From: Vreelandella profundi
GTDB lineage: Bacteria; Pseudomonadota; Gammaproteobacteria; Pseudomonadales; Halomonadaceae
NCBI RefSeq assembly: GCF_019722725.1
Contig: NZ_CP077941.1
Span: forward strand, 3,224,001-3,288,000
Length of the DNA: 64,000 nucleotides
Reading direction: 5' to 3'
The position numbers and the translations under genes are program-made. The notes under the pieces were generated by a model. The model was not told where the DNA came from. It saw only the letters and a program-made list of their open reading frames with translations, and made no database searches. Positions 18,356-27,642 of the stretch are shown here, one piece after another; within the stretch, counting starts at the first letter, position 1; every line of letters starts with the position of its first letter.

Positions 18356-19153
18356 TCAGCGATCCGTTAAACCCCACGGCTTACCCCAGCCTAAGCCTGA
18401 GCGGGTGTCTGCCTGCGGACGATACTCGCAGCCGACCCAGCCGCTATAGCCCAAGGTGCCCATACGCTCAAAAAGGGCGGGGTAATGCACTTCCCCAACG
18501 TCAGGCTCGTGACGCGTTGGCACACCCGCAATCTGAATATGGCCGATGGCGCTAAACTGGCGCTCAAGATGACGTAGCAAATCACCGTCCATAATCTGGC
18601 AGTGATAAAGGTCAAACTGAAGCTTCACATTATCTGCCCCGACCTCTTCGAGTACCGCTATGGCCTGGGCTTGGCGAGACAGAAAAAAGCCGGGCATATC
18701 GCGAGTATTGATGGGCTCGATCAGGATATCTCGGCCGACTTTCGCCGCCTCGCGCGCCGCATAGCGCAAATTGCTGATATAGATCGCGTGATGCTCAGCC
18801 GCGGTATCGGCATCGGCGCCCTGCGGTAGCAGCCCTGCCATGGCATGTATCCGCGGGCAGTTGAGCGTTTCAGCGTAGCGTAGGCCCTCAATTACCGAGT
18901 CACGAAATTCACCTTCGCGCCCCGGCAGGCTCGCCAAGCCTCTTTCACCCGCATCCCAATCGCCTGGAGGCAGGTTGAACAGCACTTGTTCCAACTGCGT
19001 TTCTGCCAACGCATGGCGTAATTCTTCCGCAGCAAACGCATACGGAAACAGGTACTCCACGCCCTTAAAACCAGCCTCTACGGCGGCTGAAAAGCGGTCT
19101 AAAAAGGTATGCTCGTTAAATAGCATGCTGAGGTTGGCGGCTAGTCGAATCAT
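18356..19153 (-). CDS. otnI: 2-oxo-tetronate isomerase (hydroxypyruvate isomerase family)
   Basis: A protein of about 265 residues of the xylose isomerase-like TIM-barrel family (Hyi/OtnI). It starts [14 protein letters not shown] and contains [16 protein letters not shown] near 80, [14 protein letters not shown] near 148 (metal-binding Glu), [14 protein letters not shown] near 184 and VGCEYRP near the end (second metal Glu). OtnI isomerises 2-oxo-tetronate to 3-oxo-tetronate. The ATG at 19153 with AAAGAG upstream is the natural start; a longer frame would reach into ltnD. It lies between ltnD and denD, 49-50 bp from each. Confidence 0.9.
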   Translation of the reverse strand: MIRLAANLSMLFNEHTFLDRFSAAVEAGFKGVEYLFPYAFAAEELRHALAETQLEQVLFNLPPGDWDAGERGLASLPGREGEFRDSVIEGLRYAETLNCPRIHAMAGLLPQGADADTAAEHHAIYISNLRYAAREAAKVGRDILIEPINTRDMPGFFLSRQAQAIAVLEEVGADNVKLQFDLYHCQIMDGDLLRHLERQFSAIGHIQIAGVPTRHEPDVGEVHYPALFERMGTLGYSGWVGCEYRPQADTRSGLGWGKPWGLTDR

Positions 19154-19202
19154 CGCGGGGCTCTTTTGAATAGCGGTGCTGTTTTTATGGGCTGCATTGC
19201 TC

Positions 19203-20135
19203 TCAGCCTCCGCAGGCATCGTTAGCCGCTTCAGGTAACGTGATGCCCGATAAACGCTGATACACTTTTATCACCGCCGAGTCGTCTTCACGTCCAAAAC
19301 CTGCGCCGCTGGCAGCGGTAAACAGCTGCAGCGCGCTAGCCGCGATCGGCGTGGTTAGCGCCAATTCCCGCCCGGTTTGATGCACGATATTGAGATCTTT
19401 AACGAAAATATCCACCGCTGAAAGCGGCGTATAGTCACCGCTTAGAATATGCGGCACGCGATTTTCAAACATCCAAGAGTTGCCTGCCGAATGGCTAATG
19501 ACGTCAAAAATCACCTCTGGGTCGAGCCCCATCCGAATACCTAGCGCCATCGCTTCAGCAGCGGTGGCAATATGCACCCCGGCCAGCAGTTGATTCACAA
19601 GCTTCATACTAGAACCAACGCCCGGCGCATCGCCTAGGCGATAGACTTTGGCTGCCATGGCATCAAGCACAGGCTGAGCGTAGCTGAACGCCTCGGGCGA
19701 ACCGGACGCCATCACTGATAAGTCACCGCTTTTCGCTTTAGCCGCCCCGCCGCTAATCGGGGCATCAAGCATCATTAAGCCTTCCGCCGCTAAGCGCTTG
19801 CCAAGCTGCTTTGCTTGGCTAGGCGCCACCGTCGCGCACTGCATAACGAGGCTGTCCGGTGCCAAATGGCCGGCGACTCCCTGCTCACCAAACAACACTT
19901 GCTCAACCTGGCCGCCGTTAACAACTACCACCAGCACAATATGGCAGTCGGCAAGCTCTGCAGGCGTTGCAACGCTTTTGCCACCCTCTGCCGTGAAGGC
20001 TTCGCGGGCTGCCTGCGAAATATCACAGCCTGTCACATTAAGCCCACGCTGAAGCAAGGCGGTAGCGGTTCCCATCCCCATAACGCCTAGGCCTATGACT
20101 CCAACCCGAAGGGCTTGTTGGCTACGTTCACTCAC
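19203..20135 (-). CDS. ltnD: L-threonate dehydrogenase
   Basis: A 310-residue protein of the beta-hydroxyacid dehydrogenase family. NAD binding: [13 protein letters not shown] at 12-24. Substrate site: [20 protein letters not shown] near 122, which is the LtnD-type signature. Catalytic lysine: [16 protein letters not shown] near 175. LtnD oxidises L-threonate to 2-oxo-tetronate. It is the first gene of the minus-strand operon ltnD-otnI-denD-dctPQM-ALDH-dehydrogenase and faces the lacI-type regulator across a 133-bp gap that holds a palindromic operator. Confidence 0.9.
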   Translation of the reverse strand: MSERSQQALRVGVIGLGVMGMGTATALLQRGLNVTGCDISQAAREAFTAEGGKSVATPAELADCHIVLVVVVNGGQVEQVLFGEQGVAGHLAPDSLVMQCATVAPSQAKQLGKRLAAEGLMMLDAPISGGAAKAKSGDLSVMASGSPEAFSYAQPVLDAMAAKVYRLGDAPGVGSSMKLVNQLLAGVHIATAAEAMALGIRMGLDPEVIFDVISHSAGNSWMFENRVPHILSGDYTPLSAVDIFVKDLNIVHQTGRELALTTPIAASALQLFTAASGAGFGREDDSAVIKVYQRLSGITLPEAANDACGG

Positions 20136-20196
20136 CTGGCGGTACCTCGCTGCGGTTGTATTGGCTGTCGCTGTACTGGCTATAGCAGTGCTGCGA

Positions 20197-20212
20197 ATGA
20201 TAGCGCTACCAT
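20197..20212. promoter_or_regulatory. Probable LacI-type operator in the ltnD/regulator gap
   Basis: The 16-mer ATGATAGCGCTACCAT is a near-perfect palindrome (14 of 16 positions) with the central GCGC typical of LacI/GalR-family operators; the GntR operator of E. coli has the same length and outer ATG...CAT. It lies 57 bp upstream of the regulator start and 62 bp from ltnD, fit to control both. Confidence 0.6.
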
Positions 20213-20268
20213 CCTTTCTAGATTATTCTTTGCGTATCGACAAGCTGAACATGAGGGATGCGCGACCA

Positions 20269-21303
20269 ATGTCTAAAGAGCCTACCAGCGGCACTAAACA
20301 GCGCCGCCGCTCCGATCAGGTCACGCTTAGCCAAGTGGCTGAGGCCGCAGGCGTATCACCGATTACCGCCTCGCGAGCGCTGAATCATCCCGATAAAGTG
20401 AGCGACCGCGCTCGGCTCAGCGTTCATGACGCGGTGGAGCGTTTAGGCTATGTCCCTAATCTAATCGCAGGCAGCTTAGCTTCTTCCCGCTCACGGCTAA
20501 TTGCGGTCATTGTGCCTTCGCTGGTTAATACTGTTTTTGTTGAGGTTATTCAGGGGCTTCAAGAAACGCTAGAGACACAGGGCTACCAAATCCTGCTCGG
20601 CAATACCGATTACGACCTGGATCGTGAATATCAGCTGGTGCGCACCTTTTTGGGCTGGTCATGCTCGGCACTGGTCACTGCAGGCCTGCGCCATAACCAG
20701 GCATGTCATACGCTGCTCGCCAACTGGGACTATCCCATTATGGAGGTGATGGAGCTGGGCAAAGCGATGGATCTGAACGTTGGGCTCGACCATGTGGCCG
20801 CAGGGCGCTGCATGGCTCATCACCTTATTAAAAAAGGCTATCGCCATATTGTTTATGTCGGTGCTCGTCTGTCTCAGGATTATCGCGCAGGCATGCGCTT
20901 TGAAGGCCATAAAGCGGTGCTGCAAGCGAACGGGCTTGCAGCACCGCTGGTAGAGCTAAACACGCTGGGTAGCCTGCAGGCTGGCGCGGAAGGCCTAGCC
21001 CAGGTGCTGGCACACTACCCGCAAACTCAAGCCATCCACTTCGCTAACGACGACTTGGCCGCAGGCGCTTTGCTTGCCGCCCAGCGCCAAGGCCTAAGGG
21101 TGCCAGAAGATATCGCCATTGCCGGATTCAATGGTTTGCCGCTAGGCCAACACGTAACGCCACAGCTCACCACTATTCTCTCACCCAGAGAAGAGATGGG
21201 GCGTTTAGCCGCCAGCGTCTTAGTACAGCGGCTCAGCGGCAAAGCCGTTGAACACCGCCAGCATGATGTTGGCTTTACCCTCCAAGCGGGTGGCAGTACT
21301 TAA
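20269..21303 (+). CDS. LacI family transcriptional regulator of the tetronate operon
   Basis: A 344-residue regulator. The N-terminal helix-turn-helix and hinge are clear: VTLSQVAEAAGVSPITASRALNHP near 19-42 and YVPNLIAGSLASSRSRLIAV near 63. The periplasmic-binding-like effector domain follows, with IVPSLVNTVFVEVIQGLQETL and FANDDLAAGALLAAQRQGLRVPEDIAIAG-type sequence near 245-275. It is closest in style to the gluconate-type (GntR/IdnR) branch, which binds sugar acids. I chose the ATG at 20269; an ATG at 20251 would add six residues. It is divergent from ltnD, so it most likely represses the tetronate operon until a C4 acid or derivative binds. Confidence 0.88.
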   Translation: MSKEPTSGTKQRRRSDQVTLSQVAEAAGVSPITASRALNHPDKVSDRARLSVHDAVERLGYVPNLIAGSLASSRSRLIAVIVPSLVNTVFVEVIQGLQETLETQGYQILLGNTDYDLDREYQLVRTFLGWSCSALVTAGLRHNQACHTLLANWDYPIMEVMELGKAMDLNVGLDHVAAGRCMAHHLIKKGYRHIVYVGARLSQDYRAGMRFEGHKAVLQANGLAAPLVELNTLGSLQAGAEGLAQVLAHYPQTQAIHFANDDLAAGALLAAQRQGLRVPEDIAIAGFNGLPLGQHVTPQLTTILSPREEMGRLAASVLVQRLSGKAVEHRQHDVGFTLQAGGST

Positions 21304-21333
21304 GCCGACACTCTCTACACTTGGCACGGATCA

Positions 21334-22221
21334 CTAAAGCGGCACCAACACTTTTAACGCTGTGCGGCGAAGGTGCTGCGTCAAACCGGATAGCAGGCGC
21401 CCGCCATTACGCCAGGAGTGCCAGTACAGCGGCACGTCGATGGATCGTCCTGGAATCAGCTCCACTAGCTTGCCTTGCGCCAACTCATTACGCACTTGCA
21501 GCTCCGGCACCATTCCCCAGCCAAGCCCACTTTCGAGCAAGCGTACAAAGCCCTCAGAAGAGGGACACAGGTGATAGGCAAAGCTGCCCGTTACGCCAAA
21601 CGTTGCTAAATAGCGATGCTGCAGTAAGTCATCTGCACCAAAGACGATAGCGGGCGCCTGGGGTAAAACCTGCGCCCGAACGCCACCTGCGAAATACCGC
21701 GCGATGAAGGCTGGGCTTGCCACGGCAAGATAGGGCATAACGCCCAGCACTTCGCTATTCGCTCCCGCCACCGGGCGCTCGGCGGCGCATACGCAGCCCG
21801 CGACCTCACCAGCGCGCATGCGCTTTAATCCCACTTCCTGATCTTCGACTATCAGCTCCAGCAGTACGTTTTGATGGGCGCAAAAACCGCCAACCGCCGC
21901 CGCCCACCACGTCGCCAAACTGTCAGCATTGATCGCTAGACGTAGACGCTCCGGCATGGCGTCATCGAGCATTGGCACTTGGTCTTGAAGGTCGCGTTCA
22001 AGCAAGCGCACCTGCTGCACATGATTGAGCAATCGACGGCCAACATCGGTCGGCGCGGGCGGCGTCGCTCGAATCAGCACAGGCTGGCCAATGCGTGCTT
22101 CAAGCAGCTTAATACGCTGAGAGATAGCCGACTGCGACAGCCCCAGCGCTTGTGATCCCCGCTCAAAACCACCCTGCTCGACGACTGCCGCTAACGCCGC
22201 CAGTAATTTGTAATCAAGCAA
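21334..22221 (-). CDS. argP: LysR family regulator ArgP (IciA)
   Basis: A 295-residue LysR-type regulator. The N-terminal winged helix-turn-helix is LDYKLLAALAAVVEQGGFERGSQALGLSQSAISQRIKLLE-type sequence within residues 2-41. The strong match to the ArgP/LysG subgroup includes LAINADSLATWW near 95 and GWGMVPELQVRNELAQGKLVEL near 245. ArgP senses lysine and arginine and activates the exporter argO. Here argO lies divergently 98 bp away, which confirms the pair. Its stop is 30 bp from that of the convergent LacI regulator. Confidence 0.92.
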   Translation of the reverse strand: MLDYKLLAALAAVVEQGGFERGSQALGLSQSAISQRIKLLEARIGQPVLIRATPPAPTDVGRRLLNHVQQVRLLERDLQDQVPMLDDAMPERLRLAINADSLATWWAAAVGGFCAHQNVLLELIVEDQEVGLKRMRAGEVAGCVCAAERPVAGANSEVLGVMPYLAVASPAFIARYFAGGVRAQVLPQAPAIVFGADDLLQHRYLATFGVTGSFAYHLCPSSEGFVRLLESGLGWGMVPELQVRNELAQGKLVELIPGRSIDVPLYWHSWRNGGRLLSGLTQHLRRTALKVLVPL

Positions 22222-22318
22222 TTCATTTTCCTAATGGTATATCAGCAATATTCGTTTTCCTTATACACGCAGCGGCAGCACACTTACCAACAATTTCATC
22301 AACATTAAGTAGGGCGCT

Positions 22319-22933
22319 ATGTGGCAGGGTGTGTGGCAAAGTTATATCAACGGCCTGCTGGTCGCTATCGGTCTAATTATGGCGATTGGTGCTCAGAATG
22401 CGTTTGTGCTCTCACAAGGCCTGCGCCGTGAATATCATCTAGCCGTAGCGTTGGTATGCATGGTTTGCGACGCGGTGCTGGTAGCCGCGGGCGTATTCGG
22501 ATTGGCAGGCATATTGATGCAAAGCCCGCTACTGCTCGGCATTGCGCGATGGGGAGGCATTGCTTTTCTGCTTTGGTACGCAAGCCAAGCACTGTGTCGC
22601 GCTTGGCGCCCCGTTACGCTTGAGGCAAACGGCACGCAGGCGCGTTCTTTCCACGCGGTGATGCTGGCGACACTGGCCGTGACCCTGCTCAATCCGCATG
22701 TTTATCTCGATACGGTCGTACTGATTGGCTCGCTAGGTGCCCAGCAGCCAGTGCCGAGCGCCTACGCGCTGGGCGCAGCTAGCGGCTCGGCGCTATGGTT
22801 TAGCGCGCTAGCCCTGGGAGCTTCCTGGCTAGCGCCCTGGCTATCACGGCCACTAACTTGGCGACTGATCGATATTGGCGTGGCCATTATGATGGCGACC
22901 ATTGCCTTTCAGCTGCTTGTGGGTGGGCTTTAA
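22319..22933 (+). CDS. argO: Arginine/lysine exporter ArgO (LysE/RhtB family)
   Basis: A 204-residue membrane protein with six helices of the LysE/ArgO family, which exports arginine and lysine or toxic analogues. Hallmarks are AIGAQNAFVLSQGLRREYH near 23-41 and TLLNPHVYLDTVVLIGSLG near 122-140, both close to E. coli ArgO. AGGG lies five bases upstream of the ATG. It is divergent from argP, its expected activator. A strong hairpin follows before the convergent phoX. Confidence 0.92.
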   Translation: MWQGVWQSYINGLLVAIGLIMAIGAQNAFVLSQGLRREYHLAVALVCMVCDAVLVAAGVFGLAGILMQSPLLLGIARWGGIAFLLWYASQALCRAWRPVTLEANGTQARSFHAVMLATLAVTLLNPHVYLDTVVLIGSLGAQQPVPSAYALGAASGSALWFSALALGASWLAPWLSRPLTWRLIDIGVAIMMATIAFQLLVGGL

Positions 22934-23015
22934 GGCCATAGACAGGAGGATGCTTAGTGGACCAATCAGCGCCCATTGAAGATCGGTGCCTTTGAGGCGT
23001 TGGATGCCCGGCAGA

Positions 23016-23050
23016 AAAAGCGTCGAACCTGGGAGTGGTTCGACGCTTTT
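23016..23050. terminator. Bidirectional terminator between argO and phoX
   Basis: A perfect 14-bp stem, AAAAGCGTCGAACC (23016-23029) with GGTTCGACGCTTTT (23037-23050), and a 7-base loop. Each arm ends in AAAA/TTTT, so it can act in both directions between the convergent argO and phoX. Confidence 0.9.
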
Positions 23051-23081
23051 AACATGACATCAAGATATGGTGGCTAGCTGC

Positions 23082-25217
23082 CTACACCCCCACCGGGCCA
23101 CCGTCGCGCTTCTGAATGACCACGGTCGCGGCTCTAGGGCGCACCTGACCGCTGGCGACCATGGTGGCATCTTGAGTCAGCGCGTTAGCATCAGCGGGCC
23201 AGTTGCCTGGGTGCTGAATATTGATGAACAGCGCAGTCTTATCCGGTGTGGCAAAGATGCCGGTGACTTCGCCGCCGTTAGGCCCTACCGCGAAACGTTT
23301 TAGCTGCTGCTGATTGCTACTATTAATCACCGGGCCGGTGCCTTGAATATCGTCCAGCCCTTTGGGTACGACCGCAAGTAACTGGTCGTTGGTGTACTCC
23401 GTTAGCCCGTCATAACCGTTATCGGTTTGAATCCAAAGAATGCCCTGACCGTCACCACGCTCATCGAACCACAGCCCGTCGGGGCTTGCGAACTGGTTCA
23501 TCTCGCTCAGGCCAGAGTGGTTATCCATATCGCTTGCCGCGGCACCAAACACAAACACTTCCCAGGTGAAGGCATTCGGCAAACGGCTTTCGCGCCAGCG
23601 AATAATATGCCCCGCTTCGTTATTGGCGCGCGGATTAGATGCATTGGTGGGCGCTGTGTCATAACCCACCCCTAGCTGCTCAATGTCGTCACCTGTATTA
23701 GTAAACGTCGGTGCGGTTTCTGCGGCGGTACGCTGCGTGTTATTGGTCAGCGTGAGGTACACCTCGCCTGATGTGGGGTCGACAGCCGCCCATTCTGGCC
23801 GGTCCATTGGTGTGGCGCCCATAAAATCCGCCGCATCGCAGGTATTAATAATAATTCCTGCGTAGTCATCGTCTGCCAAGCCCAGCGCCACGGCTAGCGT
23901 GCGGCCATCTTGCGTTGTCGCATCAGGCGTCAGTGCTAGCCACTCACCGCTGCCGTCGGCATGGAAACGGGCCACATACAGCGTGCCGTTATCCATATAT
24001 TTACTACCGATAGCCAGGCGGTCGTACTCTTCGCCGGGGCGATTAGCATCGGCGGGATCCCACGCAGCATCGGAGACGTACTTATACACATACTCATTGC
24101 GGGAATCATGGCCGGAGTAGTACACCACCGGCTGACCGGCTTCCAGCTTGCCCAGCCAGCAGCCTTCGTGGCGGAAACGGCCCAGTGCCGTGCGCTTAAC
24201 GGCGAGCGCATCGCTATACGGGTCGACTTCCACCTGATAGCCAAACGAGCGCGCCTCGTTGCGATAATCGTCAGCCGCGTTTTCGCTCCGGGGCGTGATA
24301 TCAAAACGGCCAAACTCGTCGTTTTGTTCGCTGGCATCACCTGCGGATGTATCCCAACCGTAGCGGCTTTTATCGGTAGGAATACCGATGCGCGCATCGT
24401 CCTGGAAACGTTCACCACGATTCACGAAAATATCCGGCCAGTTCTCTTCGCAGGCAATATAGGTGCCCCAGGGAGTGACGCCATTGCCACAGTTATTGTT
24501 GGTGCCACGGGTCTGTATCCCCGACGGTGAAAACTGCGTTTTGACGTAGTCACTACCCGCCACAGGGCCTGCGATATCCATCACGGTGGCACTCGTCAGG
24601 CGACGGTTATAGGCCGACCCCGGCACATGCGCCCAGTGGCCGTTAGCGTCTTTCTCAACTTCAACCAGGGTCACACCGTGCGCATTGATCTCAGTGCGTG
24701 ACTCATCGGCGGGTCGCTTACCGCTTTCAGCATTCGTCGGGCCACCCTGAGGTGCCCACAGCGCCTCTTGATCGATATATTCATTATTGAGCGCCAGTAC
24801 AAACCGGCGCGATGCGTTATCGGCATCCAGCGCAAACCCGGCCATGCCGTCATGGTGCATGCCTACGCTCGCTGCCTGGCGATCAGGCGTCATCGGCTGG
24901 TCAGCCTGCCATGTAGCGCCAGCGCTGAGCGGCGTACCCCAAGGCACCAGCACCTGGGCTACATAGCCTTCTGGCACTATGATGGCATCAGTGAGCGACC
25001 CGCGAACCGCTTCAAACGCCAGCGTAAGCGGTGTTTTTTGCGTGCCGTTTGAGGCAAGTGCCTGAGCGGCGCCACCAAAACTCAGCATTGAGACCGCCGC
25101 CATACTCAAGCCGCCCCGCATCACATCGCGCCGAGATACATGCTTTGCCAATATCGCTGCAAATGGTTCATTGCGGCTTTGGTTAAACAACCGATGATCT
25201 TCGATCTCTTTACTCAT
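23082..25217 (-). CDS. phoX: PhoX family alkaline phosphatase, Tat-exported
   Basis: A 711-residue protein of the PhoX (DUF839) family, Ca2+/Fe-dependent phosphatases that release phosphate from organic esters in the periplasm. A twin-arginine signal is visible: SRRDVMRGGLSMAAVSMLSFGGAAQA at about 28-53, with a cut after AQALA. The family active-site region is seen in GTNNNCGNGVTPWGTYIACEENWPD near 237-261 and ARSFGYQVEVDPYS near 315. SRYGWDTSAGD and GYDTAPTNASNPRANNEAGHI also fit. The length matches other gammaproteobacterial members. It is a single gene; no Pho box was clearly seen upstream. Confidence 0.92.
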   Translation of the reverse strand: MSKEIEDHRLFNQSRNEPFAAILAKHVSRRDVMRGGLSMAAVSMLSFGGAAQALASNGTQKTPLTLAFEAVRGSLTDAIIVPEGYVAQVLVPWGTPLSAGATWQADQPMTPDRQAASVGMHHDGMAGFALDADNASRRFVLALNNEYIDQEALWAPQGGPTNAESGKRPADESRTEINAHGVTLVEVEKDANGHWAHVPGSAYNRRLTSATVMDIAGPVAGSDYVKTQFSPSGIQTRGTNNNCGNGVTPWGTYIACEENWPDIFVNRGERFQDDARIGIPTDKSRYGWDTSAGDASEQNDEFGRFDITPRSENAADDYRNEARSFGYQVEVDPYSDALAVKRTALGRFRHEGCWLGKLEAGQPVVYYSGHDSRNEYVYKYVSDAAWDPADANRPGEEYDRLAIGSKYMDNGTLYVARFHADGSGEWLALTPDATTQDGRTLAVALGLADDDYAGIIINTCDAADFMGATPMDRPEWAAVDPTSGEVYLTLTNNTQRTAAETAPTFTNTGDDIEQLGVGYDTAPTNASNPRANNEAGHIIRWRESRLPNAFTWEVFVFGAAASDMDNHSGLSEMNQFASPDGLWFDERGDGQGILWIQTDNGYDGLTEYTNDQLLAVVPKGLDDIQGTGPVINSSNQQQLKRFAVGPNGGEVTGIFATPDKTALFINIQHPGNWPADANALTQDATMVASGQVRPRAATVVIQKRDGGPVGV

Positions 25218-25426
25218 TTTGGGTCTCCCTCTTATCGTTTATCAGCCAACGACTAAATTTCAGAAGACTCTAACGGAGCTAAATGACAGCGCGATGACGG
25301 TCTGCATGTTTGTCTGTAGGTAAATTAAGGACACACTTTGGCACTGTTACTGCCCGTCGTCGCATGACAACACTCGCTTGCCCTCCAAAGGCTATTGAGT
25401 GATATTCTCGACTCTGTTAAATTAAC

Positions 25427-25445
25427 GCTAATAGTTATCATTAAC
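25427..25445. promoter_or_regulatory. Fur box upstream of hemP
   Basis: GCTAATAGTTATCATTAAC matches the 19-base Fur consensus GATAATGATAATCATTATC at 14 positions. It lies 17 bp upstream of the hemP start, so iron-dependent repression of hemP and the heme-uptake remnant is likely. Confidence 0.7.
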
Positions 25446-25462
25446 ACAGGAGTCATTATCGC

Positions 25463-25642
25463 ATGCAGTTTCCCGACGAGGGCGCTGAGCAACGTCATGT
25501 GCCTGTAGTGGCGCCGATAGTGGCGCGTGAAGTAGAGAGTAAAGAGCTGCTGGGCAGCGCGGGCCAGCTGATCATTCATCATGAGCAAAGACGCTATATC
25601 CTGCGTCGGACCAAAAGTGGCAAGTTAATCCTTAACGCGTAA
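25463..25642 (+). CDS. hemP: Hemin uptake protein HemP
   Basis: A 59-residue protein found by direct reading. Its second half has the HemP signature: SKELLGSAGQLIIHHEQRRY then ILRRTKSGKLILNA at the end. HemP proteins precede heme-receptor genes and help heme uptake or expression of the receptor. An AGGAG ten bases upstream of the ATG and a Fur box at 25427-25445 support it. It looks intact although the receptor just downstream is broken. Confidence 0.85.
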   Translation: MQFPDEGAEQRHVPVVAPIVAREVESKELLGSAGQLIIHHEQRRYILRRTKSGKLILNA

Positions 25643-25750
25643 GCACGGCCTAATCTTAAAAACTGATACAGCAACAACCAGCCAAATTGCAGCCTGACTG
25701 CACTCAGCCAGCGATGTATTCCACCTCTTCTTGTTGGAACTATCCGGCTC

Positions 25751-26119
25751 ATGAAATACACATGTGCGTTCAGCGGCCTTTGCCTCACTCTTTTCCCTTT
25801 ACTCGCCGCTTTTGCAGGCGATGCCGAACTTAATCCGGTAACGGTGACGGGCACTCGCGCGCCGACGGACCTCTCTCGGGCGCCGCTGATTATCGACATC
25901 ATTAACCGCAATGATGCGGTGCTAGCAACGGCTAGCCGAGTGGAAGACATCCTTAGCCGCCAGCCGGGCCTGCATGTCGCTGGCCAGGGACGTCGCAACG
26001 GTCAAACCTTGAGCATGCGTGGTTTTGGACGTTCAGGCGTGCTGGTACGTTTAGACGGCGTGCGGCAGGGCTGGATGCCTCGCGCCTCAAGCGTCGCGTC
26101 GTCGTCGCCGACACGTTAG
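25751..26119 (+). pseudogene. TonB-dependent heme receptor, N-terminal fragment
   Basis: The frame starts with a good signal peptide (MKYTCAFSGLCLTLFPLLAA, cut near AFAG) and the plug domain of a TonB-dependent receptor: a TonB-box-like NPVTVTGTR, RVEDILSRQPGLHVAGQG, SMRGFGRSGVLVRLDGVRQG. After about residue 109 homology stops and 14 unrelated residues lead to a stop at 26117. A normal receptor has 650-750 residues, so the beta-barrel is missing. The sequence after the break belongs, in another frame, to a heme permease, showing an internal deletion. Confidence 0.85.
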
Positions 26120-26226
26120 CACGCACGCTAGGCGCACCGGCTGAGATTCCGGTAGGTCTTCTTACTAGCCTCCTGGGTGGGCCTTACTTTCTTTACTTAT
26201 TGATGCGCCGGAGCCCGTCATGCTGA
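26080..26226 (+). pseudogene. HmuU-type heme ABC permease, C-terminal remnant
   Basis: In the frame set by the codon at 26101, the sequence reads VVADTLARTLGAPAEIPVG, then LLTSLLGGPYFLYLLMRR, and ends at a TGA at 26224. This is the conserved C-terminus of FecCD-family heme/iron permeases (HmuU). Only about 45 residues remain of roughly 330; there is no start codon of its own. The upstream limit given is approximate. The fragment overlaps the hmuV start, as expected in an intact hmuTUV operon. Confidence 0.82.
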
Positions 26227-26981
26227 CCCTGCATAAAGCAGGATTATCGACGACGCCCGCCTTAGCCCCCATCGACGGCACCATTCGCCCTGGTGAGCTA
26301 CTCGCTATTGTCGGCCCCAACGGTGCGGGTAAAAGCACGCTACTCAGCCTGTTGTCAGGCTATCGCCCTTGCGAAGAGGGCGAAGTCCGCCTGGATGGTC
26401 GTTTACTACAGGAATGGGAGGTGGGCGCCCTCGCCAGCCGCCGTGCGCTGGTCGTACAGCAAGAGCCGCTAGGCTTTGATTGGCGGGTGGAGGAGTTAGT
26501 GTGCTTAGGCTGTAACCCAGAAAAAGCGCTCATTGCCGAACTGCTCGATGACTTAGACCTCATCCATCTTGCTAAGCGCAGTGCACTCACTCTTTCCGGC
26601 GGCGAACGCCAGCGGGTCATGGTCGCGCGAGGCGCCTGCCAGGTTCTCTCCAGACGCTCTGCGACCGCCAAGGATGGGGGGCTTCTGCTACTGGACGAAC
26701 CGACAAGCGCACTGGACATTGGCCAACAGCAGCGACTCATGCGCCAGCTGCGTGTCTGGGCTGAACAGCATCAGATGGCAGTCGTCTGTGTGCTACACGA
26801 CCTGAATCTGGCCAGCACCTACGCTGATCGGGTGTGGTTGCTCAATAAAGGCCAGCGCATTAGCCACGGTTTACCAAACCAAGTGCTCAGTCTCGACACT
26901 ATCGCTGACATTTATGCAGCTGAACTCCAGCTCATTCGCGCCAGCCCCGCAGCGTCGCCTTTTCTTGCCCTTAGACCTTGA
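26220..26981 (+). CDS. hmuV: Heme ABC transporter ATP-binding protein HmuV
   Basis: A 253-residue ABC ATPase with Walker A GPNGAGKST near 33-41, signature LSGGERQRVMVARG near 124 and Walker B LLLLDEPTSALD near 155. The D-loop and the H-loop VLHDLNLAS follow near 193. The match is to HmuV/BtuD-like ATPases of heme import. It is complete, but its permease is reduced to a C-terminal remnant and no binding protein is present, so it is probably an orphan unless a permease lies elsewhere. GCCGGAGCCCGTC before the ATG offers a ribosome site inside the permease remnant. Confidence 0.88.
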   Translation: MLTLHKAGLSTTPALAPIDGTIRPGELLAIVGPNGAGKSTLLSLLSGYRPCEEGEVRLDGRLLQEWEVGALASRRALVVQQEPLGFDWRVEELVCLGCNPEKALIAELLDDLDLIHLAKRSALTLSGGERQRVMVARGACQVLSRRSATAKDGGLLLLDEPTSALDIGQQQRLMRQLRVWAEQHQMAVVCVLHDLNLASTYADRVWLLNKGQRISHGLPNQVLSLDTIADIYAAELQLIRASPAASPFLALRP

Positions 26982-27118
26982 TGCTTTTATTTATGCGATG
27001 AGCAAACAGCGTGTACGCCCTTGCTTCGCAGGCTCTAGACTCATACTTGGCTAAGCAGTCATGATGGGCTTGCTCTACTTATTGGCCGAGTTCACGGTCA
27101 CGACGCATGAAAAAAATA

Positions 27119-27147
27119 GAAGCCTGCGCTATAAAGACGCAGGCTTC
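27119..27147. terminator. Hairpin terminator after hmuV
   Basis: Stem GAAGCCTGCG (27119-27128) and CGCAGGCTTC (27138-27147), perfect over 10 bp, preceded by a run of A at 27110-27116. The A-run suggests that it works best on the minus strand, but it may also end hmuV transcripts. Confidence 0.65.
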
Positions 27148-27267
27148 GTTCATAATAGCGATAAGTAACGATTCACTTACCGGTCATTAGCATGAAAAAA
27201 TAGAAACAGAGTAGGGACACACGAGTCGGTACACATCGTGATCCAGACATGTCCCCGGGGAGAATCT

Positions 27268-27642
27268 ATGGCGCTAGTACGTATATTGTGGGTAGCGATC
27301 GCAGCGCTGAGTTTTAGCATCGGTGTACTGGGCATTTTTTTGCCCTTACTTCCCACCACCGTCTTCATGCTGATCGCCGTTTACTGCGCCTCTAAAGGCT
27401 CGCCGCGCTTTGAGGCCTGGATTCGATCAAGGCACTATGTTGGCCCACTGCTGATTACCTGGGAGCAAGAGCGCGCTATTCCACGGCCCGCAAAGCTGAC
27501 AGCCGTTGGCATGATTGCATTGAGCGGGCTGATCACCGGCTGGACGCTCGGCCCTGGCTGGCGGAGCTTCTCCATTATCGCGCTGCTGGTAATTGTGGCG
27601 GTGTGGCTGGCAACCCGCCCAGAACCATCCTCTTCGAAGTAA
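27268..27642 (+). CDS. ybaN: YbaN family (DUF454) inner-membrane protein
   Basis: A 124-residue protein with three to four hydrophobic segments and the family motif LGIFLPLLPTTVFMLIAVYCASKGSPRFEAW-type sequence from about 21. The function of the family is not established. I placed the start at the ATG at 27268, with GGGGAGA six bases upstream, instead of ten codons earlier. The conserved H-x-x-x-GP-x-x-x-W segment (HYVGPLLITW) is present. It is a single gene between the hmu remnant and otnK. Confidence 0.82.
   Translation: MALVRILWVAIAALSFSIGVLGIFLPLLPTTVFMLIAVYCASKGSPRFEAWIRSRHYVGPLLITWEQERAIPRPAKLTAVGMIALSGLITGWTLGPGWRSFSIIALLVIVAVWLATRPEPSSSK

Noticed and set aside
25751..26119. A real short secreted protein of 122 residues
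   Set aside because: Residues 1-109 are clearly the receptor plug and the remainder is permease sequence read out of frame, so it is a deletion product.
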